Source: Fistulifera solaris
Taxonomy: Eukaryota; Bacillariophyta; Bacillariophyceae; Naviculales; Stauroneidaceae
DNA: 64,000 nucleotides
Assembly (NCBI GenBank): GCA_030295235.1
Contig: AP026123.1
Span: 1,116,001-1,180,000 of the forward strand
Direction: 5' to 3'
The first letter of the stretch is position 1. Each line of letters starts with the position of its first letter. A program made the translations under genes and the position numbers. A model generated the notes under the pieces. The model saw only the letters and a list, made by a program, of their open reading frames with translations, was not told the origin of the DNA and did not search any database. This document shows, one piece after another, positions 19,156 through 30,440 of this stretch.

Positions 19156-20067
19156 TGTCTACGTAATTTCACGTAGCTCTCGTAGGGAAATTTATCGACA
19201 GAGGGGGTACCCGGATATTGTGTTATTTCGATCACACCGTTAAACGCGTCTTTTGGACATTAATGTCAACAATGCTTTGACCAACATCGCTAATGCGAGC
19301 CATGAAACAATAATTGACTTTGATTTGACAGTGAAACATGAAACAGTACAAAGATACAACGCGTCTAGTGTCTACGCGTATTTTACGTAGCCGCCGTAGG
19401 AAATTTATCTCTGCAGGGGTACCCGGAGATTTCATTTTTACGCACTCATCCAATTCATGGCTTTCCAGTGCACAGATATCAACGTTTTTCTGCCCACCGT
19501 ATTTGCTTCGTGTCAAAGCGCAATGAACGCCATCGATTTGAAAACAGAACGTTGATGGAACGAATGATGCCACGCTTCGAATGTCTACGTAATTTCACGT
19601 AGCTCTCGTAGGAAATTTATCGACAGAGGGGGTACCCGGATATTGTGTTATTTCGATCACACCGTTAAACGCGTCTTTTGGACATTAATGTCAACAATGC
19701 TTTGACCAACATCGCTAATGCGAGCCATGAAACAATAATTGACTTTGATTTGACAGTGAAACATGAAACAGTACAAAGATACAACGCGTCTAGTGTCTAC
19801 GCGTATTTTACGTAGCCGCCGTAGGAAATTTATCTCTGCAGGGGTACCCGGAGATTTCATTTTTACGCACTCATCCAATTCATGGCTTTCCAGTGCACAG
19901 ATATCAACGTTTTTCTGCCCACCGTATTTGCTTCGTGTCAAAGCGCAATGAACGCCATCGATTTGAAAACAGAACGTTGATGGAACGAATGATGCCACGC
20001 TTCGAATGTCTACGTAATTTCACGTAGCTCTCGTAGGGAAATTTATCGACAGAGGGGGTACCCGGAT
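19156..20067. repeat. Satellite array: 425-bp dimers of two diverged 213-bp monomers
   Basis: Two near-identical tandem units run 19156-19581 and 19582-20006, followed by a truncated third (20007-20067). Each unit splits into monomer alpha (header CTACGTAATTTCACGTAG) and monomer beta (from 19369; CTACGCG..TACGTAG), both 213 bp and both followed by (C)CGTAGGAAATTTAT and GGGGTACCCGGA. The copies differ only by GGG versus GG in the header. Alpha contains the perfect palindrome GACATTAATGTC (first copy 19256-19267). Duplicate 113-aa open frames here are a by-product. Related copies occur at 52.9-53.6 kb in opposite orientation. Confidence 0.95.
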
Positions 20068-20589
20068 ATAATCAGCGGTCGAAACGATGCTTTATTTGGA
20101 AGGATACAGATACAGGGGGAGCGCAGATAGCATCAGAATGTACTGTGCCGACTTACTTTTCCAATTGGGCGACAAGCCGTCTGGTAATTAGTAAGGTAAT
20201 AGGGATACTGTAATAATGCAATCAAGTCTTCGAAAGCAATAGAAAAATGAAGTCAAATGCGATGAGCTGCGTAGACCTAGTACATCAAAATCAAATGTAT
20301 TAAAATACATTCAATGTATTATTACGTGTGACGTACAGTCAAATGCATGGCATGTCCGTTGTATCGGTTCGCGCCAAAGAAACTAGGGAATGCTTAGGAA
20401 AAGTAAAACGGTAAATAACGTTCAACTGAAAAGGAAACAAGATGTTTTGTTTTCGCTGGTTATAGGAAAGAGTTACTGACCCGTAAAAATGGCGCGCCCA
20501 GCTAATTATTTTGTAAACACGTTTCGCTGGTTATAGACCCATAAAATTTTTTTTTCGCTGGGTACAAGTATAAACAAATTCTCCATGAC
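20068..20589. other. Spacer between two satellite arrays
   Basis: No gene is seen. A short motif GTTTCGCTGGTTATAG or a close variant recurs near 20450, 20520 and 20560. Confidence 0.5.
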
Positions 20590-21120
20590 GAGATTAGGGG
20601 CGCTATTTCTGATCATACAGAATTATGTGCTGGTCCAGAATATCTGGACCAGCTTGTTCGATCCGACCGAAATGCTGTGCACGTTCCAGGAATTGCTGAC
20701 ACGTTTATTTGGATCCAAACGAAAGAAAGTACGCATTCCAGAAATTCTGGAAACTACGTTTTGGATCCAAACGAAAGAGAGTGCAGGTTCCAGATATTCT
20801 GAATACGTTATTTCTGATCATACAGAAATTCTGTGGTGGTCCAGAATATCTGGACCAGCTTGTTCGATCCGACCGAAATGCTGTTCACGTTCCAGGAATT
20901 GCTGACACGTTTATTTGGATCCAAACGAAAGAAAGTACGCATTCCAGAAATTCTGGAAACTACGTTTTGGATCCAAACGAAAGAGAGTGCAGGTTCCAGA
21001 TATTCTGAATACGTTATTTCTGATCATACAGAAATTCTGTGGTGGTCCAGAATATCTGGACCAGCTTTTTCGATCCGACCGAAATGCTGTTCACGTTCCA
21101 GAATTTCGTGACAAGGTGTT
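20590..21120. repeat. Nested satellite: 206-bp units, each four 50-52 bp palindromic monomers
   Basis: About 2.5 copies of a 206-bp unit are present. Each unit divides at GAT/C boundaries into monomers of 50, 52, 52 and 52 bp. Each monomer has a GA-rich left part (CCAAACGAAAGAAAGT), a palindrome-like centre (such as TTCCAGAAATTCTGGAA or GGTCCAGAATATCTGGACC) and an ACGTTT-like right part. Neighbouring monomers differ strongly, while monomers 206 bp apart are almost identical. That is higher-order repeat structure. Overlapping open frames here translate the repeat and are not genes. Confidence 0.93.
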
Positions 21121-21396
21121 TTAGGCGAAACGTTTGATGGCGACGAAGATATTAGTGCAAGTAAACGAGAAGAAAAGGAAGGGTCTGAAAGTGATGATGA
21201 TTCAAGATCAACCTCAAGTAGAAGAAATAACGGAGAAATTGAGGAAGTGGACGGTGGCGATCACATTAATGAAGTAGATAATGTTGGTTAATAGAGATGT
21301 GGCCAGATGGGTCTATGGTGTCAGACGTCAGACTCTCTTCGGAGGGTCTGGCACTGGCATCGCCCGTTGGAGCCTGGTTGACACACACCACACACA

Positions 21397-21485
21397 CACG
21401 TCCAAACGAAAGAAAGCGCACACTCCAAAAATGCTGGAAACTATGTTTTGGATCACAACGAAAGAAAGTGCACGTTCCATGCCTT
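21397..21485. repeat. Isolated diverged monomers of the 51-bp palindromic satellite
   Basis: CCAAACGAAAGAAAGCGCAC, then a TGCTGGAAACTATGTTTTGGAT block, and a second partial monomer CGAAAGAAAGTGCACGTTCCA repeat the 20.6-21.1 kb family after about 280 bp of unrelated DNA. The relic lies between that array and the UMP/CMP kinase gene. Confidence 0.8.
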
Positions 21486-21682
21486 AATAAACGAGACGAA
21501 GGACGTTGCTTGGTATACATGGTACCGGTACGCTTTACGTTTCCTTGTTTCGTGGTCGATACCGGGACGCGCATGTCTATGTGAAAGAAAAATACAATTT
21601 GCCTCTTTAGAGCAAGACTACAACAGCAGAGCCGTCAGAAACGCCTCGAAAGCTCAAATATTCAAAGGCTTTATCAAAGCAT

Positions 21683-22375
21683 TTAGCAATTTTGAATGAG
21701 TAGTGATGTGTCTTTGTATATGTCTTCCACTGACCGATCTGAGGCAATTTTGCGAACTTTCCCTTCCTTCTCGTAAAGCGCAACGATAGGACCTTCTTCA
21801 TCTCGATAAGTCTGGAAACGTTTTCGGATAACTTCAACAGTATCATCATTTCGACCAGAAGTTTTGCCTCTCTCTAGCAGTCTTCCGACCAAGACTTCTT
21901 CTGGGCACTCGAAACACAAAACCAATTTTTCTTGGTGTCGTGACATAGTAGTCTTCCACGCATCAGCATTCCCTATAGAACGCGGAAAGCCATCAATCAA
22001 AAACTTATCGATTCCATGCTCTTTGTATGCATCTTCCATTGCATTTTCGATGAGCTTGCAGGTGACTTCCGAGGGTACTAATTGTCCGTTCGCAATTTTT
22101 TCATTAATTAGATCGCCCAGTTCTCCTCCTTTCTTCCGCTCAGCACGCAACAAATCGCCTGCGGATAAGTGCGCCCAGCCTGGAAGTCGTTCCGACAACA
22201 GTTGACACTGCGTTCCCTTTCCAGCACCGGGGCCTCCAAGTACAAAGACAACTTGGCAACTGGGCAAAGCAGATAACAATGCCTTCTCATGCTCTTCACG
22301 ACGAAGTTTCAGCGTCATCAAATACGCTGAGCCCACGAATACACCCAGTGAGAACGGGCAGAAAGTTAAGCGCAT
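21683..22375 (-). CDS. UMP/CMP kinase-type nucleoside monophosphate kinase
   Basis: This is an intact 230-aa P-loop kinase that phosphorylates UMP/CMP (or a related NMP) with ATP. The P-loop is GGPGAGKGTQ at 47-56. The NMP-binding region has HLSAGDLLRAE and GQLVPSEV, followed by FLIDGFPRS. The short LID (RLLERGKTSGRNDD) is typical of eukaryotic UMP/CMP kinases rather than long-type adenylate kinases. About 40 residues precede the domain and begin with a hydrophobic stretch (MRLTFCPFSLGVFVGSAYLM), which may be a targeting peptide or signal anchor. It is divergent from CDC20 across 460 bp. Confidence 0.9.
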   Translation of the reverse strand: MRLTFCPFSLGVFVGSAYLMTLKLRREEHEKALLSALPSCQVVFVLGGPGAGKGTQCQLLSERLPGWAHLSAGDLLRAERKKGGELGDLINEKIANGQLVPSEVTCKLIENAMEDAYKEHGIDKFLIDGFPRSIGNADAWKTTMSRHQEKLVLCFECPEEVLVGRLLERGKTSGRNDDTVEVIRKRFQTYRDEEGPIVALYEKEGKVRKIASDRSVEDIYKDTSLLIQNC

Positions 22376-22836
22376 GGTTTTAGAATAGAAATCAATTACT
22401 GACTTTTAATAGCAACGAAGACAATCAATGAACGAAGAGCGCGTTGCAATAACGAATAACGAATAACGAATAACGACGTGATGTCGAAATACAAGTACCG
22501 TTACGAGGAAACCTTTGAGTGTTTGGACATTGCCCGCGCGCATCGTGTAAGTACCACTAAGTGCACGCCGGGGGCTATAATTACATAGAGAAGCTACGCT
22601 ACTTATTTAAGCTTAAAACGTCTTATGATTGACGCGCGAGGTCATGCTCACCTTTCGCTCATGTTCAGTCACATCGTCAAAAAATAATGCAACCAAGCTC
22701 ATTGACAAGACTTTAATTGACGAGAACAAATCAAATCATTACTATTCATACAAAAACAATCTTAGAAGTAAGTGAAAACAGGAAAACACACATGTAAAAA
22801 TGAACGCTGCTTAAGTCCTTTCTCTTTGCCGAAAGA
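22376..22836. other. Divergent promoter with a 7-bp tandem repeat
   Basis: This is the shared upstream region of the UMP/CMP kinase and CDC20 genes. Four perfect tandem copies of AATAACG occupy 22448-22475. No gene is seen. Confidence 0.6.
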
Positions 22837-24330
22837 ATGACACGATCGGTGGTCGATTACGAGAACCTGCTCGAAAACTCGTTTACAGATGCCAATAAGT
22901 TTATAAAGACCAGCATTCGTCCACGATGGGAGCGAAAGAAATTACAGCAGCAGGAAGAGCGTCGAACTTTGGGAACTGTCATCGGCGGTGATCGCTTCAT
23001 CCCGAATCGGGCGGGGATGAATATGGATCTTTGCAAGCATCTGATGCGAACGTCATCTAGCGATTCGAACGAGGACCTCCAGAAAGCGGTACCAGATGAT
23101 GTCAAAGCAGTTTCTGATGATAAGAAAAGCATGTACGCATCCAATTTGAGCTCGGCTTTACTGGGAGTTGAAGATGTTAAAGGCAGTCGGATTATGAGCT
23201 ATCAAGAAAAGGCACCTGCCCCGAAAGGAGACACGGTGAATAATCTCAATATTCTCTACTCCGCATCTGCTGCAGCTGCTCGGCAACCAAAAGCAAACGC
23301 TAAATTGGTAACTCGCCAGATCCCCACAGCACCCAGTCGAATTTTGGACGCACCCGACTTGATGAATGACTACTATCTCAACCTTATCTCTTGGAGCGAT
23401 ACAAACATTCTTGCCGTGGCTTTGGGACAGACCGTCTTTCTCTGGGATGCCGGTAGTGGTGACATTCAAGAGCTTTGCTCTTTCGAAAACGGACCGAATG
23501 CGCATATTTCATCCGTTTCATGGGTTCAACAGGGAGGTGCACATTTGGCGGTTGGAACATCTTCTGGAACAACTCAGTTGTGGGATGTACAAGCGGGGAA
23601 GCAGCTTCGCTCTATGGATGGACATACTGATCGTGTTGGTTCGCTTGCCTGGAATCGCCACATCCTGTCGACTGGTAGTCGCGATACAACTATCGTGCAA
23701 CATGACGTCCGCGTGGCACGCCATAATACCGCTGTTCTAAATAGCCACACGCAAGAAGTATGTGGCCTTGCTTGGAGTCCTGATGGTGAGATGCTGGCCA
23801 GTGGTGGAAACGATAATCTGTTGTGTTTATGGGACAGCGCAGCTTCTGCCCGCTCTGGACCCCGTTTCCGATTCACCGATCACCAGGCAGCAGTCAAAGC
23901 CTTAGCCTGGTCTCCTCACGAGCGCCATTTGCTTGCTTCCGGAGGAGGGACAGCTGATCGTACTATCAAGTTTTGGAATTCGCATACAGGTGCGCTTCTC
24001 AATTCCATTGACACTGATTCTCAAGTCTGCTCGTTGCAATGGAATCCGCATGAGAAAGAGATCCTTTCTTCGCATGGCTATGCTCGCAATCAGTTGACGC
24101 TCTGGAAATATCCTTCGATGTCTAAAATTAAAGAATTCGAGGGACACACGTCTCGGGTATTGTTCACTGCTGTTAGTCCCGACGGTGGGACGGTGATGTC
24201 AGCGGCAGCGGATGAAACGCTTCGATTCTGGGATATCTTTGCTCCTGCGCATGCTAAGAAGACAACTCACAAAGAAATCTACAGCGTCGGGAGCAGCAGC
24301 AAGACTAGCTGGACTACTCATATCCGTTAA
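22837..24330 (+). CDS. CDC20: CDC20/Fizzy activator of the anaphase-promoting complex
   Basis: This is an intact 497-aa APC/C co-activator that recruits mitotic substrates for ubiquitination. The C-box GGDRFIPNR lies near residues 50-58 and is followed by GMNMDLCKHLM, the Cdc20-type rather than Cdh1-type context. The conserved KAPAPKGDTVNNLNILYS follows near 125. Seven WD40 blades begin at ILDAPDLMNDYYLNLISWSD (about 166) and end with ETLRFWDIF. The protein terminates in Ile-Arg, the APC/C-docking IR tail. No introns. Confidence 0.95.
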   Translation: MTRSVVDYENLLENSFTDANKFIKTSIRPRWERKKLQQQEERRTLGTVIGGDRFIPNRAGMNMDLCKHLMRTSSSDSNEDLQKAVPDDVKAVSDDKKSMYASNLSSALLGVEDVKGSRIMSYQEKAPAPKGDTVNNLNILYSASAAAARQPKANAKLVTRQIPTAPSRILDAPDLMNDYYLNLISWSDTNILAVALGQTVFLWDAGSGDIQELCSFENGPNAHISSVSWVQQGGAHLAVGTSSGTTQLWDVQAGKQLRSMDGHTDRVGSLAWNRHILSTGSRDTTIVQHDVRVARHNTAVLNSHTQEVCGLAWSPDGEMLASGGNDNLLCLWDSAASARSGPRFRFTDHQAAVKALAWSPHERHLLASGGGTADRTIKFWNSHTGALLNSIDTDSQVCSLQWNPHEKEILSSHGYARNQLTLWKYPSMSKIKEFEGHTSRVLFTAVSPDGGTVMSAAADETLRFWDIFAPAHAKKTTHKEIYSVGSSSKTSWTTHIR

Positions 24331-25196
24331 ATTCGAACTTGAAAGACAAATGAAGACCTACAATCATAATTGATCTAAATTTAATAGAGAACTTATTTCG
24401 AAAACGAACCGTCCACTTTAAACGCCTAAATCTCGTTCATTTCTTTATCCATGCAATAATATTCAATCTAGTGGCTCTTTCGTCTCTCTAACTTGCGTCG
24501 TTTTCTAAGTTTGTGTTTGTTCATTTTGGAGCGACGTCTCTTTAATGTGCTAACCATGTTCCATACGGCAACCTGTATTGATTCTACCCAAAAGAGACGG
24601 CATCAAGGAGAATAGGGCGCGGAACCGCTAGTGCTGAGAAAGACGGGGGTGAATGGATGAGTCCATACGGTTTAATGAGAAGAGGTGAAGGTATAGCTTT
24701 CTTTAGGCCAACGCGAGCCACACTCAGCAGGCCCCTTCTTGCCGAAAGCATCTTCCACGTCAAATTGGTTATTGGGGCACTTTAGCAGACGACAGGAGCT
24801 ATGTGAAAAGCGTTGACATTCAACTCCACGAAAGAGTGCTATGCTTTTGCAGATGCGGAGGTGCGAGCAGCGAGGACAGAACGCAAGACCAAAAAATCGT
24901 CCACTCCTTACCGGTACTCAAATCGCCTATGTGTTCTTGTTTATATGCACAGCGATGTAGCTATTGGCGGCACCTTCAAGTATTTTGCTTAAGTGCTCTA
25001 TGGTTACTTACCTTAAGTAAATTGGTTACTTAGGCACTCACTTGCTAAATAATCGGTCCCTCGGCGCATCCTGGCGCATCGCGCTCGCTTTGAATTGCAT
25101 GGGGCGAGGTTCTTTGGCGACCAGCACCATTATCACATTTTCTTCCCTAACCCGAATGACGATGATTCGTCGCGTGGGTGGAACAGAGCATTCACC
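24331..25196. other. Intergenic, no gene seen
   Basis: This is 866 bp of spacer between two plus-strand genes. Short open frames are unsupported. Confidence 0.45.
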
Positions 25197-26937
25197 ATGA
25201 GATTCTTCACACGCAAGAGGGACTTGGGGCCTTCAGATGAGCCACAGAGGAGCACAATCGACCGCTATGGGGACAATGAAGACGAGCAATCGCAAGCGAA
25301 CGTGAGCACAATCAATAAGCAAGGAAAACAGGACAGCAAAGTGAGCAAAAAGCGAGACAAGGATAAGAAAAAGAAGAAAAAGAAGAAATCAAAAAGTGAC
25401 AAAGAGAAAAGAAAATCTACGTCTTCCGCCTCAAAATTGGTTGATCGCGTTCCAACAGTCGAATCTTGTGAGTCAGTCAAAACGCAAGATATCGAAGGAA
25501 AGAAGCTTCAGGATGATACCCGTGACTTGATCGCTAGTGACGATGACGGAGATGATCGCTACAGCGTCGCTGGTCACTTGAGTAGAGGTGGTAGGAGCAG
25601 CACCGGAGTGAGCGTTTTAAGCGATGATTCTGATGAATATGGAGCTCGTTGGCGTAGTTGGGACGATGACGAAGATGTCGACTTTCGCGATAATTCACCC
25701 GTAACTGATGATGAAATGGCAACTACAGATGACGAAAGGAAAAAGGATAAGAAGAAAAAGAAGAAAAAGAAGCATCGAAGCAAAAGCAAGGATAAATCGA
25801 GTAAAAAGAAGAAAAAGAGCAAGAGCAAGAAATCTAAGCAAAGTGAAGATGACGTACGTGATCAACCCGAAGATCACGAAAATAGCCCAGTAATCAAAGA
25901 TAGCGAAAAGCCCACATCAACAGCCAGTGATTCGCTGATTCAGGTTCTTGGCGCAACAATATCAGATGGCCAAGATCATGCGCTTATTGAAGAAGTCGAG
26001 ATTGAGCACATTTCCAATAATCCGGTTGAAATAGGAGTGACGGAGAACACTGCCAAGAATGCTGTTGAAAGTTTTGAGGAAGAGGTCGTCGAAAGTATTG
26101 ATAAAGAAGCTCTGCCGTACACCAAGCCGATTATCCCAGACGACACATTTGAAGTAGACAACGATGATGGCGTTGTCGATGTCTTCACAACCAATAAAAA
26201 AAGAGTTACTCGAGCTTGACGAATATTCGGTTCACGATGTAGAGAATCACTCTGCCCTTGGTCAGTGCCTTCGCTTTTATTCATGTAACGGAATTGCAAG
26301 GCTGCTTGAGTTTCAACCGAAACTTCTTCCCCCGGTTGTCAAAAAGAAACAAATGAGGTGCGAACCGCTTCCACAAATCAAAACTTCGAGTTGCTTTTGG
26401 GAGTCAAGTCACCAGTTGCAACGGATCCACCCGAAAATATAATTGTCCCGGGGAATTCAGAAGATTCTTTTGATGTGTTGCACGAAGCCCCTAGTTTGGA
26501 TACAATCAAAAAGAATCCAAGTGTTGTTGTAGATCTGACTGGAAAGAACCTATGCCTTGATGATGAATCCTTAGAAGATCAACCTTCGAAAATGAGTGGA
26601 CGAGGGCAACGACATCGCAAACGAACTCCAAGAAGCAATCATAAGGTCACAGTTACGTCGATAGAAATTCCAGAATCGAAGTTTAAAAAGGGTAAAAAAG
26701 TCTACCAGGGCTTCTTCAGCTACCGACAGTGACAAATCTGATAAAACTCTGCAGGTGCGATACAAGAAAGCGCCCAAGCGAGGACTCTGGCGAAAGCGTC
26801 GTCCCCTAGATTCGGACGACAAGTCTGTTTCGTCAGTTCGCTCCGCAGCTTCATCACGAGCTTCTATTTCTACCATTAAGAAACGATCAGTTCAGTCATT
26901 CTTTCTAAGAGTGCAAGGAAAACGAGCGCAATGTTAG
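25197..26937 (+). CDS. Highly charged low-complexity protein, unknown function (three indels)
   Basis: This reads as one protein of about 579 aa once three A-run slips are allowed for: near 26198 (one A extra), near 26345 (one A missing) and near 26696 (one A extra). The corrected length is exactly 580 codons. The start ATG 25197 gives MRFFTRKRDLGPSDEPQRST. Two poly-lysine blocks (about 75-95 and 185-220) alternate with Asp/Glu-rich stretches. A more ordered region reads ELLELDEYSVHDVENHSALG, and the tail is basic and Ser-rich (KKAPKRGLWRKRRPLD..RSVQSFFLRVQ). The composition suggests a nuclear or nucleolar protein. I recognise no domain. Confidence 0.6.
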
Positions 26938-27087
26938 TATGTCATAGAGAATCAGTGCCGCGCATGGTGCGTATTACTTTGATAGGTCAACGTAAACGTG
27001 TAATAATTCCGTCACATAGATGGACTGTTTAACTTTTAGTATTCTTAGCGACCTATGGCAGTGCAAGTAAAGGTGTGAATAAATTCC

Positions 27088-29853
27088 TTAGCCTCTGACA
27101 GCCGAAGACGACCTAGTTGCGTCTGCTTGTTGCCCGGGCCCTGGCGCTTCCGACGGGTCAGCAACATTATCTGTTTTGGCTCTCTTCTTAGCCCTCTCTT
27201 CTCGAGAGGGGGCGACGTCCACCAGATCTCCAATGGGCTTGTATCTCTTTCGCGAAAAGTTCACCGAGTCGCGGAACTCTTTTCCATCAGCAGCTGCGGC
27301 ATAAGTGCAGTAGACAACTGGGCGAATCGAGCTGCTTGTATTTGAAAGACCTCGATGTCCTAGTCGATAGTCGAACACGATTGGAGTGCCCGCTGTAACG
27401 CTCGGCGTATATAGGAATTCATTGTCGAGATCTTCGTTCCCAAGAATGTGGCTTCCTAGACAAAACTCAGTTCCCTGGTTGGTCAGATCCACAAGAGGAA
27501 CGAAGACATTGATTGCATGGCACGGTTTTTGATATTGGCTGGTCAAGTGCACCCCATCTTGGTGGTAGTTCTGTTTCTCAGCCCCGGGCATGGCGAGAAA
27601 TATTCCCTTGTGAATTAGGCAGACTTCTTTTCCCAAAATTTCTTTCACGACTGGCATCCATGGTGCCTTCTTCAAATCAGTAAGAAAGCCGAACTCAGTG
27701 CTGTCGAACTGAGGTAGCTCCATGTCAAATCTGCCCCGACCTCGTTCTCGGAAAAGATCAAACCCACCTTGTAGCTCTCTAGTCAAATCTCTCACTCGAA
27801 CAGTCCGCATTATTTGTTCATAGTGGTTAACACATGCGTCATGGCACAATTTGATCTGATCTTCGTTTAGACAGAACTTCTTTGAATGCCCATCGCATAA
27901 AAGCTCCTTTCTTTCTTCGCGACGCGTGCAGGGACTGTCCCGAGACGATTTTTGCAAGCATAAAGGGGTGACTATCCTTTTCACAGAGTCTTCCGACATT
28001 GCGTTAGTGTCTGAGTCATCTGGTCTTTCGGATGGCCTAGAAGGAGAGGAAATAATAGGTTGTGCATTGACCGAGGGTGCCTCTCCATCATGTCCATTTG
28101 AGACACCAGAATATTGTTTTGCCCGGGTATCCCAGTCTTTTCTTTCTTCTTCTGACAGTTTCTTCCAAATTGTACGAAGCTCGTTTTCGGCGTCTCGAAG
28201 AGTAAACGAAATCTTTGCCCTCGACAAATCGTTACTGTGTTTAAATTTTGCTTCAGAAGTGTTCAAGATTGTCACAGATCCTGTGATCGCGGTACCATTG
28301 TCCTCAGAATCAGAAACATTAATCACTTTATTCACACCAGCGCCATTGCCATCCGCGGCTGAGTGATCCTCTGCAAGAGTGGTTGCTGTGTGCGCGGTCA
28401 CATCGTCATCGCCAGAAGAGATAAGATTGCTTGGCCTTTTCAAATCCCGAGACGAGATACTGTCGCCTAAATCTGTTTTCTTACCATCGTCACTAAGATC
28501 CTCTTTCGACATGGTACCATCACAACTGCTACCTGATTGACTGAGAAGGTTCGGATCATGACCTCCTACTTGCAAATCGACGTTATCATCAGTCATTCTG
28601 GGCACCTTTGTTTTTCTCAACTCGTTCAACCGCGCATCACGGTGTTCTTTTCTTTTACATTGTAGAAAATAGGTCAAACCAGTGATCCCTCGATTATTCG
28701 AAGACGGAAGAGGTAAAGAGTCGTTAGCCTCTGTGGGCGAACGATCTCTTTGCCAATCCTCTTCTTGTCCGACAACCCATAGTCCATCCCTTTCAAAACG
28801 AAGTTTACCCGCATCCATCACGATTTTTCGGGAAAGAGAATTGACTTTAAGAGGCTTTCCGTTACCTCCCACACCCAACAAGGCTTTGTCGATGGTAATT
28901 TCTTGCTTACAAAGCTCAACTGCACGGTCCCACGCCGCTTTCCGACTGGTGAATGTTTCTCGTAGAGGAGATATCCACTTGGTCGATATGCGGGGAAGAG
29001 GTACACGCCATCGCTCCTGTAACGCTAATTCCGAGATAACAGATGGTTCTCGCTCTTGAAGCATCTGAATGATTTTATCCTCACCAGAGAGTGACTCCTC
29101 TTCAGAGCAAGACTCATCGTCGGCTTCTTCTTTGTTGGTTGCTTTTCGACTCGATGAAGAAGCACTCGAAAATCCTGGAAAGCGAGGGAGGGTCTGGTAT
29201 CTTTTCTATGATGTGTGGCCAAGCTGCCAACTCCAGTACTCCCTTGTAAAACCGAAAGTACGGGTACTTCTGCGCGGCCTTCGTTTCCGTCGGCAACGGA
29301 TCCTGCACTCGTACTTGGACTTTCCACGGTCGACCACCGTAAGTGGGAAGAAGTTGTTCTTCCCATCGCTCTAATGCTTTCGCGGCCCGATCGTAGGCTT
29401 CTTCGCGAGCGTTTGGTGCTATCACAGAATACGCTGTGGTGAGTTACCAACAAGCAGAGTAATTAAAAAGCGCCACCAAAAGCTTACCATTGACCTTCAC
29501 AAGATACTTTCGGGCTGCATTGAATGGCGACTTTCCCTTCTTTTCGGCTTGACGAATATCTTGGATGTTGGCCGCTGTGATCCATACCTTTTCCCCGGTT
29601 TTGGGGCATTCGAGAAAAAGAGGTTCCGTTTTGCGATACAATAACTTGCGCTCGGGCTTTACCGGTTGCTTTGCTTTGGGTTTCACGCTGACCTTTGGTT
29701 CAGGTTTCTATGTAAAGAGCAAGGAAGATGGTGAGCCGATACAATGAGTCGTTACTAAACGGATCAAAACGAACAACCTACCTTTGTTTGAAGCCGCTTG
29801 GATGACCTAGCCGGTGTTGGTGGCTTTTGTGGCCTTTCTCGCAACGAAACCAT
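27088..29853 (-). CDS. HMG-box-like / PhyH-type 2-oxoglutarate dioxygenase, nuclear candidate (one indel)
   Basis: I reconstruct three exons: 29853-29782, 29707-29488 and 29418-27088, with introns of 74 and 69 nt. There is one extra A near 29205 (IIE/RYQTLPRF). The total is 874 codons. The N-terminus is basic (MVSLRERPQKPPTPARSSKR). Two similar modules follow, with AREEAYDRAAKALERWEEQL and TSRKAAWDRAVELCKQE. HMG-box-like helices (TYFLQCKRKEHRDARLNEL; ENELRTIWKKLSEEERKDW) are separated by about 135 acidic, disordered residues. The C-terminal 220 residues are a PhyH-type double-stranded beta helix with Fe ligands H716 and D718 (YHQDGVH) and H785 (YRLGHRG), and the 2-oxoglutarate Arg near 796. 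Substrate unknown. Confidence 0.8.
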
Positions 29854-30440
29854 TGGTGTCCAGGGAAACTGATAGGCTGCAAGGAGGATGACAGTGTCGA
29901 GAAGGAAAAGAAGCGCGTGAAGCTATCCGGTCGCTCAATCTGAATGGCCTGATTGTTGCGCAGAGCTCTCCAATAGTATGATGATGTATTTCGTGTGCTT
30001 TGCTTATAACAACAACAACATCATCATTATGCTCAACGCATCGCGTGTGTGCCAATTATTTGGATCGACACGCGAAGATTTTTTGCCGCAAAAGAGAGCG
30101 GTTCTCATTTCAGTACAAATTTACCAGGTCGTGTATGTACACAGTTTTCTCTCTAAGGTTCAACGTAAACAAGCTCTCGCTAAAGCGCGGGAAAATTTCA
30201 GGCTCGTAAGTCCTAGCTATAGATTTTAGACTCTCACTTATTCTTGCGTTATGTTACACCTTTTCTATAAAGTCTATTGAGTGAATGATGCGAACGAATC
30301 CAAAGTTATTACCCATCAAAAGACCGATGTGAAGTACCTGGTAACGCGTCATTTCATTCTGGTGTCAAGCGCTTACTCTATCATGACTAGGACAACGGCT
30401 CATAATCTGACTCGCAAGGTAGATGTTGCGGAAATTGCTA
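29854..30440. other. Intergenic, no gene seen
   Basis: This spacer lies between the end of the FAM50 gene and the start of the dioxygenase gene, both on the minus strand. No supported feature was found. Confidence 0.5.

Noticed and set aside
19232-19998. Two identical 113-aa open frames on the minus strand
   Set aside because: They lie inside the tandem satellite and are copied with it. There is no protein-like conservation pattern or known domain.
20590-21120. Heat-shock element array
   Set aside because: TTCnnGAA palindromes resemble HSEs, but the spacing between inverted GAA blocks is not the 5-bp phase heat-shock factors require, and no heat-shock gene follows.
20585-21124. Overlapping plus-strand frames of 69-106 aa
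   Set aside because: They translate the 51-bp/206-bp satellite; the repeated peptides simply reflect the DNA repeat.
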